From: Streptomyces cacaoi
GTDB taxonomy: Bacteria > Actinomycetota > Actinomycetes > Streptomycetales > Streptomycetaceae
DNA length: 64,000 nt
NCBI RefSeq assembly: GCF_006539165.1
Contig: NZ_BJMM01000012.1
Span: 124,001 to 188,000, forward strand
Reading direction: 5' to 3'
Below, in pieces: positions 35,095 to 42,783 of the stretch (positions within the stretch are counted from its first letter, which is position 1; each line of letters begins with the position of its first letter). A program made the position numbers and the translations under genes. Under the pieces are notes generated by a model. The model did no database searches. It saw only the letters and a list, made by a program, of their open reading frames with translations, and was not told the DNA's origin.

Positions 35095-35343
35095 TCAGGT
35101 CAACCAGCCTCGGATTTCTTCGAGATCACACTCGTAGTTCTCCCTAGCCGCGTCGGACAGGGATATCCCCGGCGTCTTAAGCCCGGACAGGAAGTAGTTC
35201 ACGACGAGGCCGACGACGTCGAAATCCCGGTCATCCAGGCCCATCTCCGCGAGAACTGTGTCGGCAGCATGATTTGCCACCTGGGACACCTCGGCGAAGG
35301 TGTATGTTTTCACGCGGCCCGTTGAGCGCTGAGTACTCGTCAC
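35095..35343 (-). CDS. small phage protein, unknown function
   Basis: 82 residues, GTG behind GAGGAAG and overlapping the upstream stop (GTGA). Helical, with TYTFAEVSQVANHAADTVLA and a hydrophobic VVGLVVNYFLSGLK segment; acidic end. No family recognised. Confidence 0.55.
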   Translation of the reverse strand: MTSTQRSTGRVKTYTFAEVSQVANHAADTVLAEMGLDDRDFDVVGLVVNYFLSGLKTPGISLSDAARENYECDLEEIRGWLT

Positions 35344-35474
35344 TGGTACTTCCTCTTCCTCAAATTCAGTTCCACGAATGCAGGGGGGAGGCCATACCTA
35401 GCGGCGTATTCCACGGCTTCCGAGTAGGTATCGAAAATTCGGTGCCATGCAGGCCCGATATGAGCGACGTACAT
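35340..35474 (-). CDS. very small phage protein, unknown function
   Basis: 44 residues from the ATG after AGAGGTACCTGT; contains FDTYSEAVEYAARYGLPP, a pattern resembling short degron- or DUF-like phage peptides. Translationally coupled to the 35343 gene. Confidence 0.5.
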   Translation of the reverse strand: MYVAHIGPAWHRIFDTYSEAVEYAARYGLPPAFVELNLRKRKYQ

Positions 35475-35485
35475 ACAGGTACCTC

Positions 35486-35794
35486 TCAGTGATATTGATT
35501 TTCTGCTTCGCCTTGCTCCACAACCTCGCGGCCGAGACGATGCGGTATTCCTTGCCGCGCCACAGTGGCAATGCCGCCATCGGGATACTGAATGATCCCC
35601 ACCCATGCGGAGCCGTAGATCCTCCGACCCTTGGTGGAGTCCACACGCTCAACCGAGGTTCCGGGGCCGAGACTGATGAACAGTTCCTTGTGCGTACCCG
35701 GCGCTGTACGGAGAGCGCCATAGACGTCCTCCCTTGTGATATGGGTTTCCCCCTCTGTCATGTAGTCATGAGAATTCACCACGCGAATGCGCAC
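35486..35794 (-). CDS. phage protein, unknown function
   Basis: 102 residues from GTG 35794 (GGAGG five bases upstream). Contains HDYMTEGETHITREDVYGAL and YGSAWVGIIQYPDGG. No recognised domain. Confidence 0.55.
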   Translation of the reverse strand: MRIRVVNSHDYMTEGETHITREDVYGALRTAPGTHKELFISLGPGTSVERVDSTKGRRIYGSAWVGIIQYPDGGIATVARQGIPHRLGREVVEQGEAENQYH

Positions 35795-35846
35795 GGATTC
35801 CTCCCTTAGTCGTCCCGCGCTCTGGTCAAGTGACCAGGCATGAAGA

Positions 35847-35868
35847 GGCATGGGCGGCGACCCATGCC
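35847..35868 (-). terminator. hairpin after the 35889 gene
   Basis: An 8-bp stem GGCATGGG / CCCATGCC with a 6-nt loop, 20 bases after the stop; a second small hairpin CTGGTC/GACCAG lies just beyond. Confidence 0.55.
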
Positions 35869-35888
35869 CCAACACGCCCCTTCACTCA

Positions 35889-36089
35889 TCACCGCGCGGA
35901 CGGGAGCTCCCGGCCGGCCTGGGCCTCCTCCTCACGCAAGTCCGCTTGTCCGTCCAGCCATCCGTCGTTGTAGGTCACAACTGGATCGACGGCGGGTGCC
36001 TGTGTGTGGCCGACGTGCACTCCGATTCCGAAGGCCACGGCCGCAGAAGCGAGCGCCCCAACAAGCGAGCTGACAAGGGTCTTACGCAT
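35889..36089 (-). CDS. small exported or membrane-anchored protein
   Basis: 66 residues, ATG behind GAAGGAGACAGAA. N-terminal signal or anchor (LVSSLVGALASAAVAFGIGV) and a hydrophilic remainder ending Glu/Arg-rich. Early-operon membrane proteins of this size may act in superinfection exclusion, but this is a guess from position. Confidence 0.6.
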   Translation of the reverse strand: MRKTLVSSLVGALASAAVAFGIGVHVGHTQAPAVDPVVTYNDGWLDGQADLREEEAQAGRELPSAR

Positions 36090-36146
36090 TTCTGTCTCCT
36101 TCGTGTGTCGGCTTGCCCCGGCATGACAGAGCAAGCTCAAAATCGC

Positions 36147-36446
36147 TCATTCCAGGGGCGGGAGTGGAAAGACTCTGTACCCCTCGTAGGTCGCGACCGG
36201 CTGGTGTGCAGGAGGGGGTGGGATATCGCTCACGCCCTCGGGTCCCCCGGCCTCCTCGCCTTCGTGGGATTCCTGGGCCAGACTGCGGCGCTTGGCAGCT
36301 GCCCGAATGACCAGCCACGGTCCCCACACCGGGGACGTCACGATGGCCGCAGCGGCGACCTTCACACCCCAGTCGAAGAAACTGAGAACCAGGAGTAGGA
36401 CGATGCTTCCGACAATTCTGTCCGCGATTTTCTTTACGGTTTTCAA
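36147..36446 (-). CDS. small two-helix membrane protein
   Basis: 99 residues from TTG 36446, ten bases downstream of the recurring box at 36456. Two hydrophobic stretches (VGSIVLLLVLSFFDWGV and VAAAAIVTSPVWGPWLVI) precede a Pro/Glu-rich cytoplasmic-looking tail. No family recognised. Confidence 0.55.
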   Translation of the reverse strand: MKTVKKIADRIVGSIVLLLVLSFFDWGVKVAAAAIVTSPVWGPWLVIRAAAKRRSLAQESHEGEEAGGPEGVSDIPPPPAHQPVATYEGYRVFPLPPLE

Positions 36447-36455
36447 GACTATTAT

Positions 36456-36468
36456 CCGTTTGTCAAGT
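36456..36468 (-). promoter_or_regulatory. stoperator-like box 11
   Basis: Exact leftward ACTTGACAAACGG between the 36474 stop and the 36446 start. Confidence 0.65.
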
Positions 36469-36473
36469 AGCGA

Positions 36474-36869
36474 TCAGCTCACAGAACCCCAGCGGCCGGT
36501 ACGCAGGTCGTAGACGTCACCCTCCCGGATGCCGAAAATGGCATCCTGGTCGGCAGCGACTCCCGCATAGATCGCGTCCTCGAAGTTCTCGATGACCTCG
36601 GAGACATCCAGACAGATATCCCCGCTGTCCACCCACGCTCCGAAGTAGCGTTCCCGGTCGGTCCGCTCCAGAACGAGTCGCAGGGTGCTGGCCACATACC
36701 AGGCCAGCCGCCCCGCTCGTTCCGGGTCGTTCACCGGGATCCGAACCTCGTGCCCCGGAAGGCTCACCGCGTACCCGGCCGTCGGGGCCGCCTTGCCGGG
36801 CGCCCAAGTGGCGCCGCCATTGACAAGGATGTTCCCGATGAGAACGTCAGCAGTGAAATCGGTGATCAT
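36474..36869 (-). CDS. first gene of the early operon, unknown function
   Basis: 131 residues. Contains YAVSLPGHEVRIPVNDPERA, LVLERTDRERYFGAWVDSGD and an acidic helix. It is the first leftward gene after the control region and hence probably expressed earliest. No family recognised. Confidence 0.6.
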   Translation of the reverse strand: MITDFTADVLIGNILVNGGATWAPGKAAPTAGYAVSLPGHEVRIPVNDPERAGRLAWYVASTLRLVLERTDRERYFGAWVDSGDICLDVSEVIENFEDAIYAGVAADQDAIFGIREGDVYDLRTGRWGSVS

Positions 36870-36916
36870 GGATCAGCCTCTCCCGTGAATTAATACCTCG
36901 CATCTAGCGAGTTAAT

Positions 36917-36929
36917 CCGTTTGTCAAGC
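36917..36929 (-). promoter_or_regulatory. stoperator-like box 12
   Basis: Leftward GCTTGACAAACGG, upstream of the 36869 start. AT-rich sequence follows downstream. Confidence 0.6.
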
Positions 36930-37260
36930 CGAGTGGCTCAGAAAGCGGCGGGTTGTACACCCGCCGCCAAGTGAGCTACTCGCCTTGTTGGGATCCGGTG
37001 ACAGTCCGGCGGACACGTCGACGTCCGTCCCGTCACCGCGCATCGCTTCTGGCGGATGCGGCGCCTTTCTATTGTCGAGTCAAGGTGCGAGTCGTCTGTT
37101 CGGCAGCTCTTGCGTGACCTGTCCACCGGACACCGCAGGCTTTCACTGCGCCGACCTCACATTCACATCACGCTTTTGTGTGATGCGTTCATGCTTTGGC
37201 TTCCGGGGATGGCGTCTGCCTCCCGCTTGGTGTGCCACCAACTTTACTTGATGGCTTTCT

Positions 37261-37273
37261 CCGTTTGTCAAGT
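37261..37273 (-). promoter_or_regulatory. stoperator-like box 13
   Basis: Exact leftward ACTTGACAAACGG inside the control region. Confidence 0.65.
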
Positions 37274-37359
37274 CAGTGACTGAAACAAAGGAGGGGGGGT
37301 GCTCAATGGGCCATGCGGCCATTTCGAGCACTCGCCGACTTTGCCGTCGACTAGTGGGT

Positions 37360-37420
37360 CACGCACCACTGATTCGAGCTGGGCCACGGTCGTGCGGTCG
37401 TCATCACTCGGTGGTGCGTG
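37360..37420. repeat. 10-bp inverted repeat CACGCACCAC / GTGGTGCGTG
   Basis: Exact 10-base arms at 37360-37369 and 37411-37420, 41 bases apart, between boxes 13 and 14. It could be an operator pair or a DNA-looping site for a regulator different from the box-binding one. Confidence 0.5.
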
Positions 37421-37446
37421 GTTTCCACTGTAGCGGAGTGTCTCGT

Positions 37447-37459
37447 CCGTTTGTCAAGT
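37447..37459 (-). promoter_or_regulatory. stoperator-like box 14, possible early promoter
   Basis: Exact leftward ACTTGACAAACGG; TACAGT lies 19 bases beyond TTGACA, the best -35/-10 pairing among the boxes. Confidence 0.6.
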
Positions 37460-37569
37460 GCTGCAATCGTCAGCACTCCGGCAAGTAATCCGCCAGGGGT
37501 GTCGTTCGCGTTGTTGCGCTTGGAGCGCCGCGTCGCTTTCGACGTGAGCAATCACAGCAGTTCGCCAAT

Positions 37570-37582
37570 CCGTTTGTAAAGC
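37570..37582 (-). promoter_or_regulatory. stoperator-like box 15 (variant)
   Basis: Leftward GCTTTACAAACGG, with TTTACA in place of TTGACA, as at box 2; TGTGAT lies 18 bases beyond. Confidence 0.5.
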
Positions 37583-37660
37583 TGGCAGCCATGTGAACTG
37601 GATCACAGTGTCGTGAGCAAAAAAGGATCGCGCGCGAGAGGCGAGCCAAAACATGGAATT

Positions 37661-37695
37661 TTTCGCGAATGAAATTGAAAATTTCGTTAGCGAAA
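37661..37695. repeat. AT-rich imperfect palindrome
   Basis: TTTCGCGAATGAAATT is mirrored by AATTTCGTTAGCGAAA with 14 of 16 bases pairing around a 3-base centre. It is the most AT-rich spot in the phage, a plausible operator or origin element. Confidence 0.45.
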
Positions 37696-37798
37696 CGAAG
37701 TGGGTGGGGGGTGCCTCGCGTGCGCGCGCGTATAGGCCCGAGGCGTCATAGCACCCGAGATCCTGTACGGGTTTCTATGCCCAGCCGGCCAAACCGGT

Positions 37799-38404
37799 TC
37801 ATGCGCTGAGGGCCGCAAAGACGAGGTATGACGTCACCGTTCCCGCAACAGCACCAGCGATGGTCTGGGCGGGCGTGTGGTCACCGAGAGAAATACGAGA
37901 CCAGGCAATCACCAGAACGACCGGGGCAGCGATCCACATAAGCGGCCCGTAGGTGAGGGCGAGCATGGCGAGGGATCCCCCCGCGACGGCGGTGTGCACA
38001 GAGATCTTCCATACCGCCGTCACGGGCAGCAGCACGGCCAGGGTGGCAAGCATCGCGACGACCAGGGCGAACATCGCCTGCGGGGCGCCGAACCAGAGCA
38101 TCCCGCCGATGCCGGCGCCAACCGACGCCATGATGACGGGGATGAGCAACAGGCGACGCTGCCGCTGTCCGACGTGCCGGTCGGCCCACTGCCCCTTCCG
38201 GATGCCGTACTTGATGTACGCCATGGGTATCAGCGCCGCGAACAGAATGGCCTCAAGCGCCCACAGCAGTCCGATCATTGGGCTGCTCTGGGCCGCGCCG
38301 ACGCCGAGACTCACCAGAACGATGACGTTGCGTGGCTCCATCCCGTCGGTGATGAGGCGGGCGGCACGGTTCTCTGCGCGGTGGGCGATGTCGGCGTTCA
38401 TCAT
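37799..38404 (-). CDS. PAP2-like integral membrane protein
   Basis: 201 residues with about five helices. The end reads KISVHTAVAGGSLAML then AWSRISLGDHTPAQTIAGAV, matching the second and third blocks of the PAP2 phosphatase motif (PSGH and SRxxxxxHxxxD) with PSGH degenerate and the final Asp replaced by Gln-Thr. The Lys-Arg-Pro block is not seen. It may therefore be a non-catalytic or divergent member. Starts in ATGATG overlap with the MAB_1171c-like stop. Confidence 0.65.
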   Translation of the reverse strand: MMNADIAHRAENRAARLITDGMEPRNVIVLVSLGVGAAQSSPMIGLLWALEAILFAALIPMAYIKYGIRKGQWADRHVGQRQRRLLLIPVIMASVGAGIGGMLWFGAPQAMFALVVAMLATLAVLLPVTAVWKISVHTAVAGGSLAMLALTYGPLMWIAAPVVLVIAWSRISLGDHTPAQTIAGAVAGTVTSYLVFAALSA

Positions 38405-39660
38405 GCGGCAACTTCCTGGGACTTCTTCTGGGCTGTGATGAGTTCCGCGGTGACGGCGGCCAGACGGGGGGACGTGTAGTGGCGGGCAACCTTGGCCAGC
38501 CACGAGGCGTTGTCCAGCAGATCGTTGTGCAGGGCCAGGACGGGCCCCGCCGGCCGGGAGGCGTGCGCCTCGCCGTCGATGGCCTTCGTGCGCGCGGCTC
38601 GCAGGCAGATGGCTTCCCGCGCTGCACGTGCGTCCGCGCCGTGGAGCCCCGCGGCCCGTGCGGCGACGAGAGCCCGGTGGTGCAGGTCCGTGCTGATCCA
38701 GGGCAGCAGCTCGAAGTGCGCGTCGGAGATTTCGACGACGCGGGCGTCCAGGCGCCCGTAGAGGTCCCGCAGCCGACGCCGGTCTTCCTTCGGAGATGTG
38801 CCGTGCTTGAGGTGCGTGAGGATGACGTCGGGCGTCAGGACCGACACGAGCTCCTGCCAGAGAGGCCGCAGTGCGATCAGGCCGCGGCGGTAACGGACCG
38901 AGCGCCAGAGCATGTCCGCAGCTCGGACCGAGCTTCCGATGATCACGAGGAGGATTGTTGCTGCCTGGATGAGACTGCCGCCTCGGTGGAACTCGGCTTC
39001 GGTGAGCGGGTAGGCCCAGCCGGTGAGTCCGCAGACCAGGTAGGTGAGCCGGTAGCACGGGTAGAGGGCGCCTACGCCGGCACCGGCGGCCATCAAATAC
39101 ATGCACAGGCGCAGCAGCCACACATCGGTCCGCCGGGCTGCGGTGATGCAGAGCATGGTTGATACCGACAGTGCAACGCCCATGGGAAGCAGGTACATCA
39201 CCAGGTGCAGCGTGCCGGGGACGTCGCCGTACTGCGGGGTGGCGAAGTCGGTGGAGCCATCAGGCGCTCTCATCGACGGTAGGGCGTACGGAAAGACCGC
39301 GGTCGCGACGGAGCCCGTGCTGATGAAGAGAGCCATGCGCTGCTTGTGGCCCGTCCAACGGCGCCACGCTGGTTCCGGATCACGGGGTGGGACCACCGAT
39401 TCCACCCACCCTAGAAGCAGGGCGCAGCAGAGCATCACCAGCAGGTGTTTCGGCAGGATCGCCAGATCGGGGATACCGGTCAGGACGGCGATGCCGTGCT
39501 CGACCGCAGTCAGGCGCAGGGTGGCGGCGACTGCTAGGGCCATGAACGTCCAGCAGATAGCCCACTGTCCGGGGGTCTTGGGTCGGGCATAGAGCCGGGC
39601 GGCTACCACCGCCCACAGCGGAATGGTGGTGAGCAGGTCAATGATGTCGTCAGCAGGCAC
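38401..39660 (-). CDS. MAB_1171c-like multi-helix membrane protein
   Basis: 419 residues, GTG start. Seven or so helices fill residues ~8-245, followed by a ~170-residue soluble C-terminal domain (GTSPKEDRRRLRDLYGRLDA onward). This arrangement, next to an XRE regulator and an ImmA/IrrE peptidase, is how the actinobacterial MAB_1171c family (called a putative transporter) is usually found. The true activity is unknown. I infer a membrane sensor that reports to the cytoplasmic regulator pair. Confidence 0.7.
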   Translation of the reverse strand: MPADDIIDLLTTIPLWAVVAARLYARPKTPGQWAICWTFMALAVAATLRLTAVEHGIAVLTGIPDLAILPKHLLVMLCCALLLGWVESVVPPRDPEPAWRRWTGHKQRMALFISTGSVATAVFPYALPSMRAPDGSTDFATPQYGDVPGTLHLVMYLLPMGVALSVSTMLCITAARRTDVWLLRLCMYLMAAGAGVGALYPCYRLTYLVCGLTGWAYPLTEAEFHRGGSLIQAATILLVIIGSSVRAADMLWRSVRYRRGLIALRPLWQELVSVLTPDVILTHLKHGTSPKEDRRRLRDLYGRLDARVVEISDAHFELLPWISTDLHHRALVAARAAGLHGADARAAREAICLRAARTKAIDGEAHASRPAGPVLALHNDLLDNASWLAKVARHYTSPRLAAVTAELITAQKKSQEVAA

Positions 39661-39683
39661 GGCGGTGTTTCTCGGTACGGGGC

Positions 39684-40217
39684 TTACAGGCTGTGGTGAA
39701 GCCGGTCGAGGAGATCGTCTCCACGGTGGCGGTTCTCGCGTGCGAGCTCGGTTGCCTTACGGCGTAGGGCGAAGGCGAAGCGTTCGGCTTGGTCCTCGAT
39801 CTGCACGTGCTCCGGGTCGTGAGGCCCGTCCTGTGCTCGGGCACGGCCGAGCAGACACCCGGTGAGGAACGCTGAGCTGAGGAACTGGAACTCTGTGTCC
39901 GGTTCGGGTGCGGGCTCGGATATCTCCACAGGCTCATGGCCGAGCAGGAAGTGGCCGGCCTCGTGAGCCAGGCTGTGTACGGCAGCCGCGCCGGTGAGTT
40001 CCGGGGCGATCCACATGGCGTCGCTGTCGGCGTGGGGACGTGTCAACCACAAGCCGTTGGCCCGTAGTCCCTTGACCGGGGGTGCTCCGCGTAGGAGTTT
40101 CAGCGGGCGTGGGTAGAGGTCCCGGATCACGGCGAAGAGCGAGTCGAGCGTCAGGGGGTACGGGACGGGAACACGGTTCAGGGCACGCTGTATTCGACTG
40201 TCGGCGTGGTTGATCAC
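39684..40217 (-). CDS. ImmA/IrrE-like zinc metallopeptidase
   Basis: 177 residues from GTG 40217, where homology-like sequence begins (LTLDSLFAVIRDLYPRPL). The zinc motif is AVHSLAHEAGHFLLGHEP (HExxH), with a later helix containing QIEDQAERFAFALRRKA that supplies the third ligand in the IrrE fold. ImmA-type peptidases cleave the adjacent XRE repressor to induce a mobile element. Located 46 bases after the XRE gene. Partner specificity is inference. Confidence 0.85.
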   Translation of the reverse strand: MINHADSRIQRALNRVPVPYPLTLDSLFAVIRDLYPRPLKLLRGAPPVKGLRANGLWLTRPHADSDAMWIAPELTGAAAVHSLAHEAGHFLLGHEPVEISEPAPEPDTEFQFLSSAFLTGCLLGRARAQDGPHDPEHVQIEDQAERFAFALRRKATELARENRHRGDDLLDRLHHSL

Positions 40218-40263
40218 CGGGGTACACCTACTGCAACGAGGGGGGTCAGCGACCAGTGCGGGT

Positions 40264-40755
40264 TCAGCCGTCGCCGGTTTCGCTCTCAAGTTGTTCGAGC
40301 TGTTCCAGGTGGGAGACGTAGCGAGCGGCTCGCGCCTGGCCGGCGGGAGACAGGCGCCGTGCGGCGCGTGCCAAAACGGCAATGTCAGGCGCTTCTTCCT
40401 GCGCCCGCTGTTGACGACGCTTCAGTTCGACGAACCGTTGTGCTTCGTCCATGACTTTTTCGGCGACCTCGCTGGGCGTTCCGGTGATCTTGAACGCGTC
40501 GAGGGGGACCTGGAAGAAGTCGGCGAGTACGGACAGGTACCGCTCAGTGGGGTTGGGGCCGCCTTCCTTGCGCATCCGCCGGATGTACTCGGCGCTGATC
40601 GTGCCCTCGCCGTGGCGACGGCAGATCTCGTCGGCCACCTGTTGGTTGGTGTACTCGACGTAGTTGCCCGGGTTGGCGGGGTCTTCGGGGGCGCATGCCT
40701 CGAACAACAAATTCAGCCGCTCCGCGAAGGAGCGGCTGGCATGGGGTGGGGTCAC
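40264..40755 (-). CDS. XRE family regulator, candidate immunity repressor
   Basis: 163 residues, GTG start. The helix-turn-helix spans about 35-85 (TNQQVADEICRRHGEGTISAEYIRRMRKEG), of the EspR-like actinobacterial XRE type, and the C-terminal half is helical and Arg/Gln-rich for dimerisation. It heads the cassette with ImmA/IrrE and two membrane proteins. A paired 12-bp operator lies just upstream, so autoregulation is likely. It is the first candidate for the repressor of this prophage. Confidence 0.85.
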   Translation of the reverse strand: MTPPHASRSFAERLNLLFEACAPEDPANPGNYVEYTNQQVADEICRRHGEGTISAEYIRRMRKEGGPNPTERYLSVLADFFQVPLDAFKITGTPSEVAEKVMDEAQRFVELKRRQQRAQEEAPDIAVLARAARRLSPAGQARAARYVSHLEQLEQLESETGDG

Positions 40756-40810
40756 GGTGATGTCGGTCCTTCTCGGTCAGTGAGGGTGGGGCCACCCTAC
40801 CTGCGACGAC

Positions 40811-40861
40811 AAACCATCGTTGCACCAGGTGGGCCCTGCATCTTTTTGCCAACGATGGTTT
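40811..40861. promoter_or_regulatory. paired operator AAACCATCGTTG / CAACGATGGTTT
   Basis: Exact 12-base inverted arms at 40811-40822 and 40850-40861, 27 bases apart, in the divergent gap between the XRE gene and the 41043 gene. The right arm runs into TTGACA, 17 bases from GTTAAC, a likely rightward promoter, so a bound protein would block it. Binding by the XRE protein is inference. Confidence 0.65.
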
Positions 40862-41042
40862 GACACAATCCGTTGACGGTCAGTTAACGTCAGGTTGCAC
40901 CTCGCGTGACACCGATGCCCGGCTCGTCCCGGAACCGACAGGGTGCCCGAAATGACGCATGTCTGATCGGGCCTCGTCTGGCCGGCCCCCTCATTGAGCT
41001 GAGCACATCCCCCATGTAATTGACGACGGGACGGATCACACC

Positions 41043-41354
41043 GTGACGATCTCCGACACCACACCCCGCCAAGGTCCCTCAACCGCGAGTTCGCATGTGA
41101 CGGGCCCGGATCCTGTGTCCGGGACATTCACCGCGGAGAATCCTCGCGAAGTGCAGGTTGGTGTGGAGCATCCACCCGTCGAGCACCTCAGCCACAGTTC
41201 ATTCCTAGCGTGCCGATGTGGCCGCCTCGACGCCGTCTTCAGTGAGGCATTCACTGCCGGCCAAGTCGATATGAGGGAGCAGGTTGTGGAGTACCTGCTG
41301 CGGATAGACGAAGCGGACACGGCCACTCTCGTGGAGACCAACGTCTACGCGTGA
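41043..41354 (+). CDS. small protein divergent from the XRE cassette, unknown function
   Basis: 103 residues, GTG start. Contains a Ser/Thr/Pro-rich start and SHSSFLACRCGRLDAVFSEAF with two cysteines; acidic C-terminus. It is the only rightward gene opposite the repressor and so occupies a cro-like position, but it has no helix-turn-helix. No family recognised. Confidence 0.6.
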   Translation: MTISDTTPRQGPSTASSHVTGPDPVSGTFTAENPREVQVGVEHPPVEHLSHSSFLACRCGRLDAVFSEAFTAGQVDMREQVVEYLLRIDEADTATLVETNVYA

Positions 41355-41598
41355 CCTCCAAGGCTCGGCGGCTGGGGTAACGGGGGCCCGGCTGCGGTCT
41401 TACAGCGGCAGCAAAGCCGCCAGGTCAGCGCCTGCGGCATCATCTTAATTCGGTGGAGACGAAGTCGATCCCGACCGCTGCGCGGGGTGAGCGCAGCGGA
41501 CGACACCGCCTGGTGGCGGTGACGTTCCGCCGGCCCGGAAGGCCGGCGCGGGCGAAGCAGAAGATGACCAGCGCTTCCAATGCGCTGGTTGTAGACAA

Positions 41599-41622
41599 CC
41601 ACCGGGCCGGTTGGCCCGGTGG
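41599..41622 (+). terminator. hairpin ahead of the HNH gene
   Basis: A perfect 10-bp stem CCACCGGGCC / GGCCCGGTGG with a GGTT loop, 20 bases before the HNH start. The 287-base gap around it (41355-41641) holds nothing else I can support. It may insulate the late operon. Confidence 0.55.
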
Positions 41623-41641
41623 ATGTACGAAGGGGAGGTCC

Positions 41642-41995
41642 ATGTCCCACGCTCCCGAGGCTGCTGTCCATGGCTGGGGCTCTTCCACCCGTGGGGAGCA
41701 CCTCCCCTCGAACTGGGCTGCATTGCGTGATGCAGCCTGGCGCCGGCATCACGGGTTGTGTCAGCACGTGCGTTACGACACCGGGCGGCCGTGCCTGGCG
41801 CCGGGCGACGCCGTCGATCACAAGGTGCCTGTTTCCCAGGGCGGGACGTCCCGGCCGGAGAACCTGTGGGTGCTGTGCAAGTACCACCACGACAAGAAGA
41901 CAGCGCGGGAAGCGGCAGCAGCCAGGCGCACCCGCCGGGGGGCAGCCGCACGTCAGGTATCCGGAGAGCGCGGCAGGACACTCGGGTCACTGTGA
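41642..41995 (+). CDS. HNH endonuclease
   Basis: 117 residues, ATG behind AAGGGGAGG. Core: LCQHVRYDTGRPCLAPGDAV, DHKVPVSQGGTSRPENLWVL, CKYHHDKKT, giving the zinc cysteines and the HNH triad. Such nucleases stand next to terminase in many siphophages and are needed for terminase cutting at cos. This supports packaging from cohesive ends near here, though the cos site is not identifiable. Confidence 0.9.
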   Translation: MSHAPEAAVHGWGSSTRGEHLPSNWAALRDAAWRRHHGLCQHVRYDTGRPCLAPGDAVDHKVPVSQGGTSRPENLWVLCKYHHDKKTAREAAAARRTRRGAAARQVSGERGRTLGSL

Positions 41996-42139
41996 CCTGG
42001 GACCTGCCGACCGGTCACGATTCGCGAACGAAGAGCGGTGCCCTACTTCGCCGCCTCAGCCGCGAGGCGGGCTCGCTTCTCGGCGCGGCTCCCTGGGCCA
42101 CGCGTCCCCTCTCCGTCTTACGGGGGCACAGCACCCCCT

Positions 42140-42152
42140 ACTTGACAAACGT
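42140..42152 (+). promoter_or_regulatory. rightward stoperator-like box
   Basis: Rightward ACTTGACAAACGT, followed by an inverted TTGTCAA at 42161-42167. It is the same box as in the early operon but on the strand of late transcription, and it lies before the first late-operon regulator candidate. A small hairpin GGGGG/CCCCC precedes it (42122-42138). Confidence 0.6.
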
Positions 42153-42216
42153 ACGCAGGCTTGTCAATTTCAGAGTGAGGGGCTGACCAGCAGCTCCCAC
42201 TCGAACACGGAGACAT

Positions 42217-42783
42217 ATGACGGCGGTTGCGGAACTGATTGGCCTCGCCGGGGGCGAGACAGCGCTCTCGGAGATCTGCGGGAAGGCCGGCGCCGAAGCA
42301 GCCCGGCTGTGGCCGCGGTCGAATGCGGCGGACCTCGGGCAGTCGATCGCGGCGAAGACGATCGTGAACGCCGGCACCCTCGTACGGGGCATGTCCGGCG
42401 CCCAAGATCCACGCCGGTACCTGTACCGCTCCGCGGTCACCTACGGGCATCAGATCGCCGCTGACGAGGCGCAGGAAGCCCGTGTGGCTGGGTGGGCCTT
42501 CACTTCCTCTCACGCCACATTCGAGACAGCACGCGGGGCCTATGGCCCGCCCGAAGGGGTCTACTCGACAGCGGCTGTGCGCTCCGCGCTCCCCTTCCTC
42601 GGAACGGAGAGCCAGAACGATCCGCTGATGTTGGCGGTCGAGGAGAACCTGCCGCGTCTGTCCCAGAAGGACCGGGATCTCATCTTCCGCCGTCTCGTCG
42701 ACGGTGAGCGGGTGACAGACCGGAAAGCGGTGACACGAGCTGTCGATCGCCTCACTCGTTTTATCAACGATCCGGCGCGATGA
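42217..42783 (+). CDS. possible late-operon regulator, unknown family
   Basis: 188 residues, ATG behind GGAG. The N-terminal part is Ala-rich and helical. The C-terminal part (LSQKDRDLIFRRLVDGERVTDRKAVTRAVDRLTRF) is laid out like the helix-turn-helix of sigma region 4. Its place at the front of the late genes, just after a rightward box, fits a late-transcription activator; this is inference. Confidence 0.55.
   Translation: MTAVAELIGLAGGETALSEICGKAGAEAARLWPRSNAADLGQSIAAKTIVNAGTLVRGMSGAQDPRRYLYRSAVTYGHQIAADEAQEARVAGWAFTSSHATFETARGAYGPPEGVYSTAAVRSALPFLGTESQNDPLMLAVEENLPRLSQKDRDLIFRRLVDGERVTDRKAVTRAVDRLTRFINDPAR

Larger units (their letters stand above)
36870..37798. promoter_or_regulatory. 0.9-kb control region at the head of the early operon
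   Basis: Between the first early gene and the PAP2-like gene I find no convincing gene on either strand. The stretch carries four of the recurring boxes, a 10-bp inverted repeat and a 16-bp imperfect AT-rich palindrome, so it probably holds the leftward early promoter and possibly a replication origin. The best promoter candidate is at box 14: TTGACA, 19 bases, TACAGT. The 3' part (37640-37740) alternates AT-rich and GC-alternating sequence. Confidence 0.6.

Noticed and set aside
36938..37551. Three 60-66-residue leftward frames in the control region
   Set aside because: They lack ribosome sites, have erratic composition and run across the recurring boxes and inverted repeats.
18760..37582. 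Reading the TTGACA-containing 13-mers simply as sigma-70 promoters
   Set aside because: Lining up the sequences 15-20 bases downstream gives no shared -10 element. The conserved part extends past TTGACA to AACGG, which a -35 box does not need.
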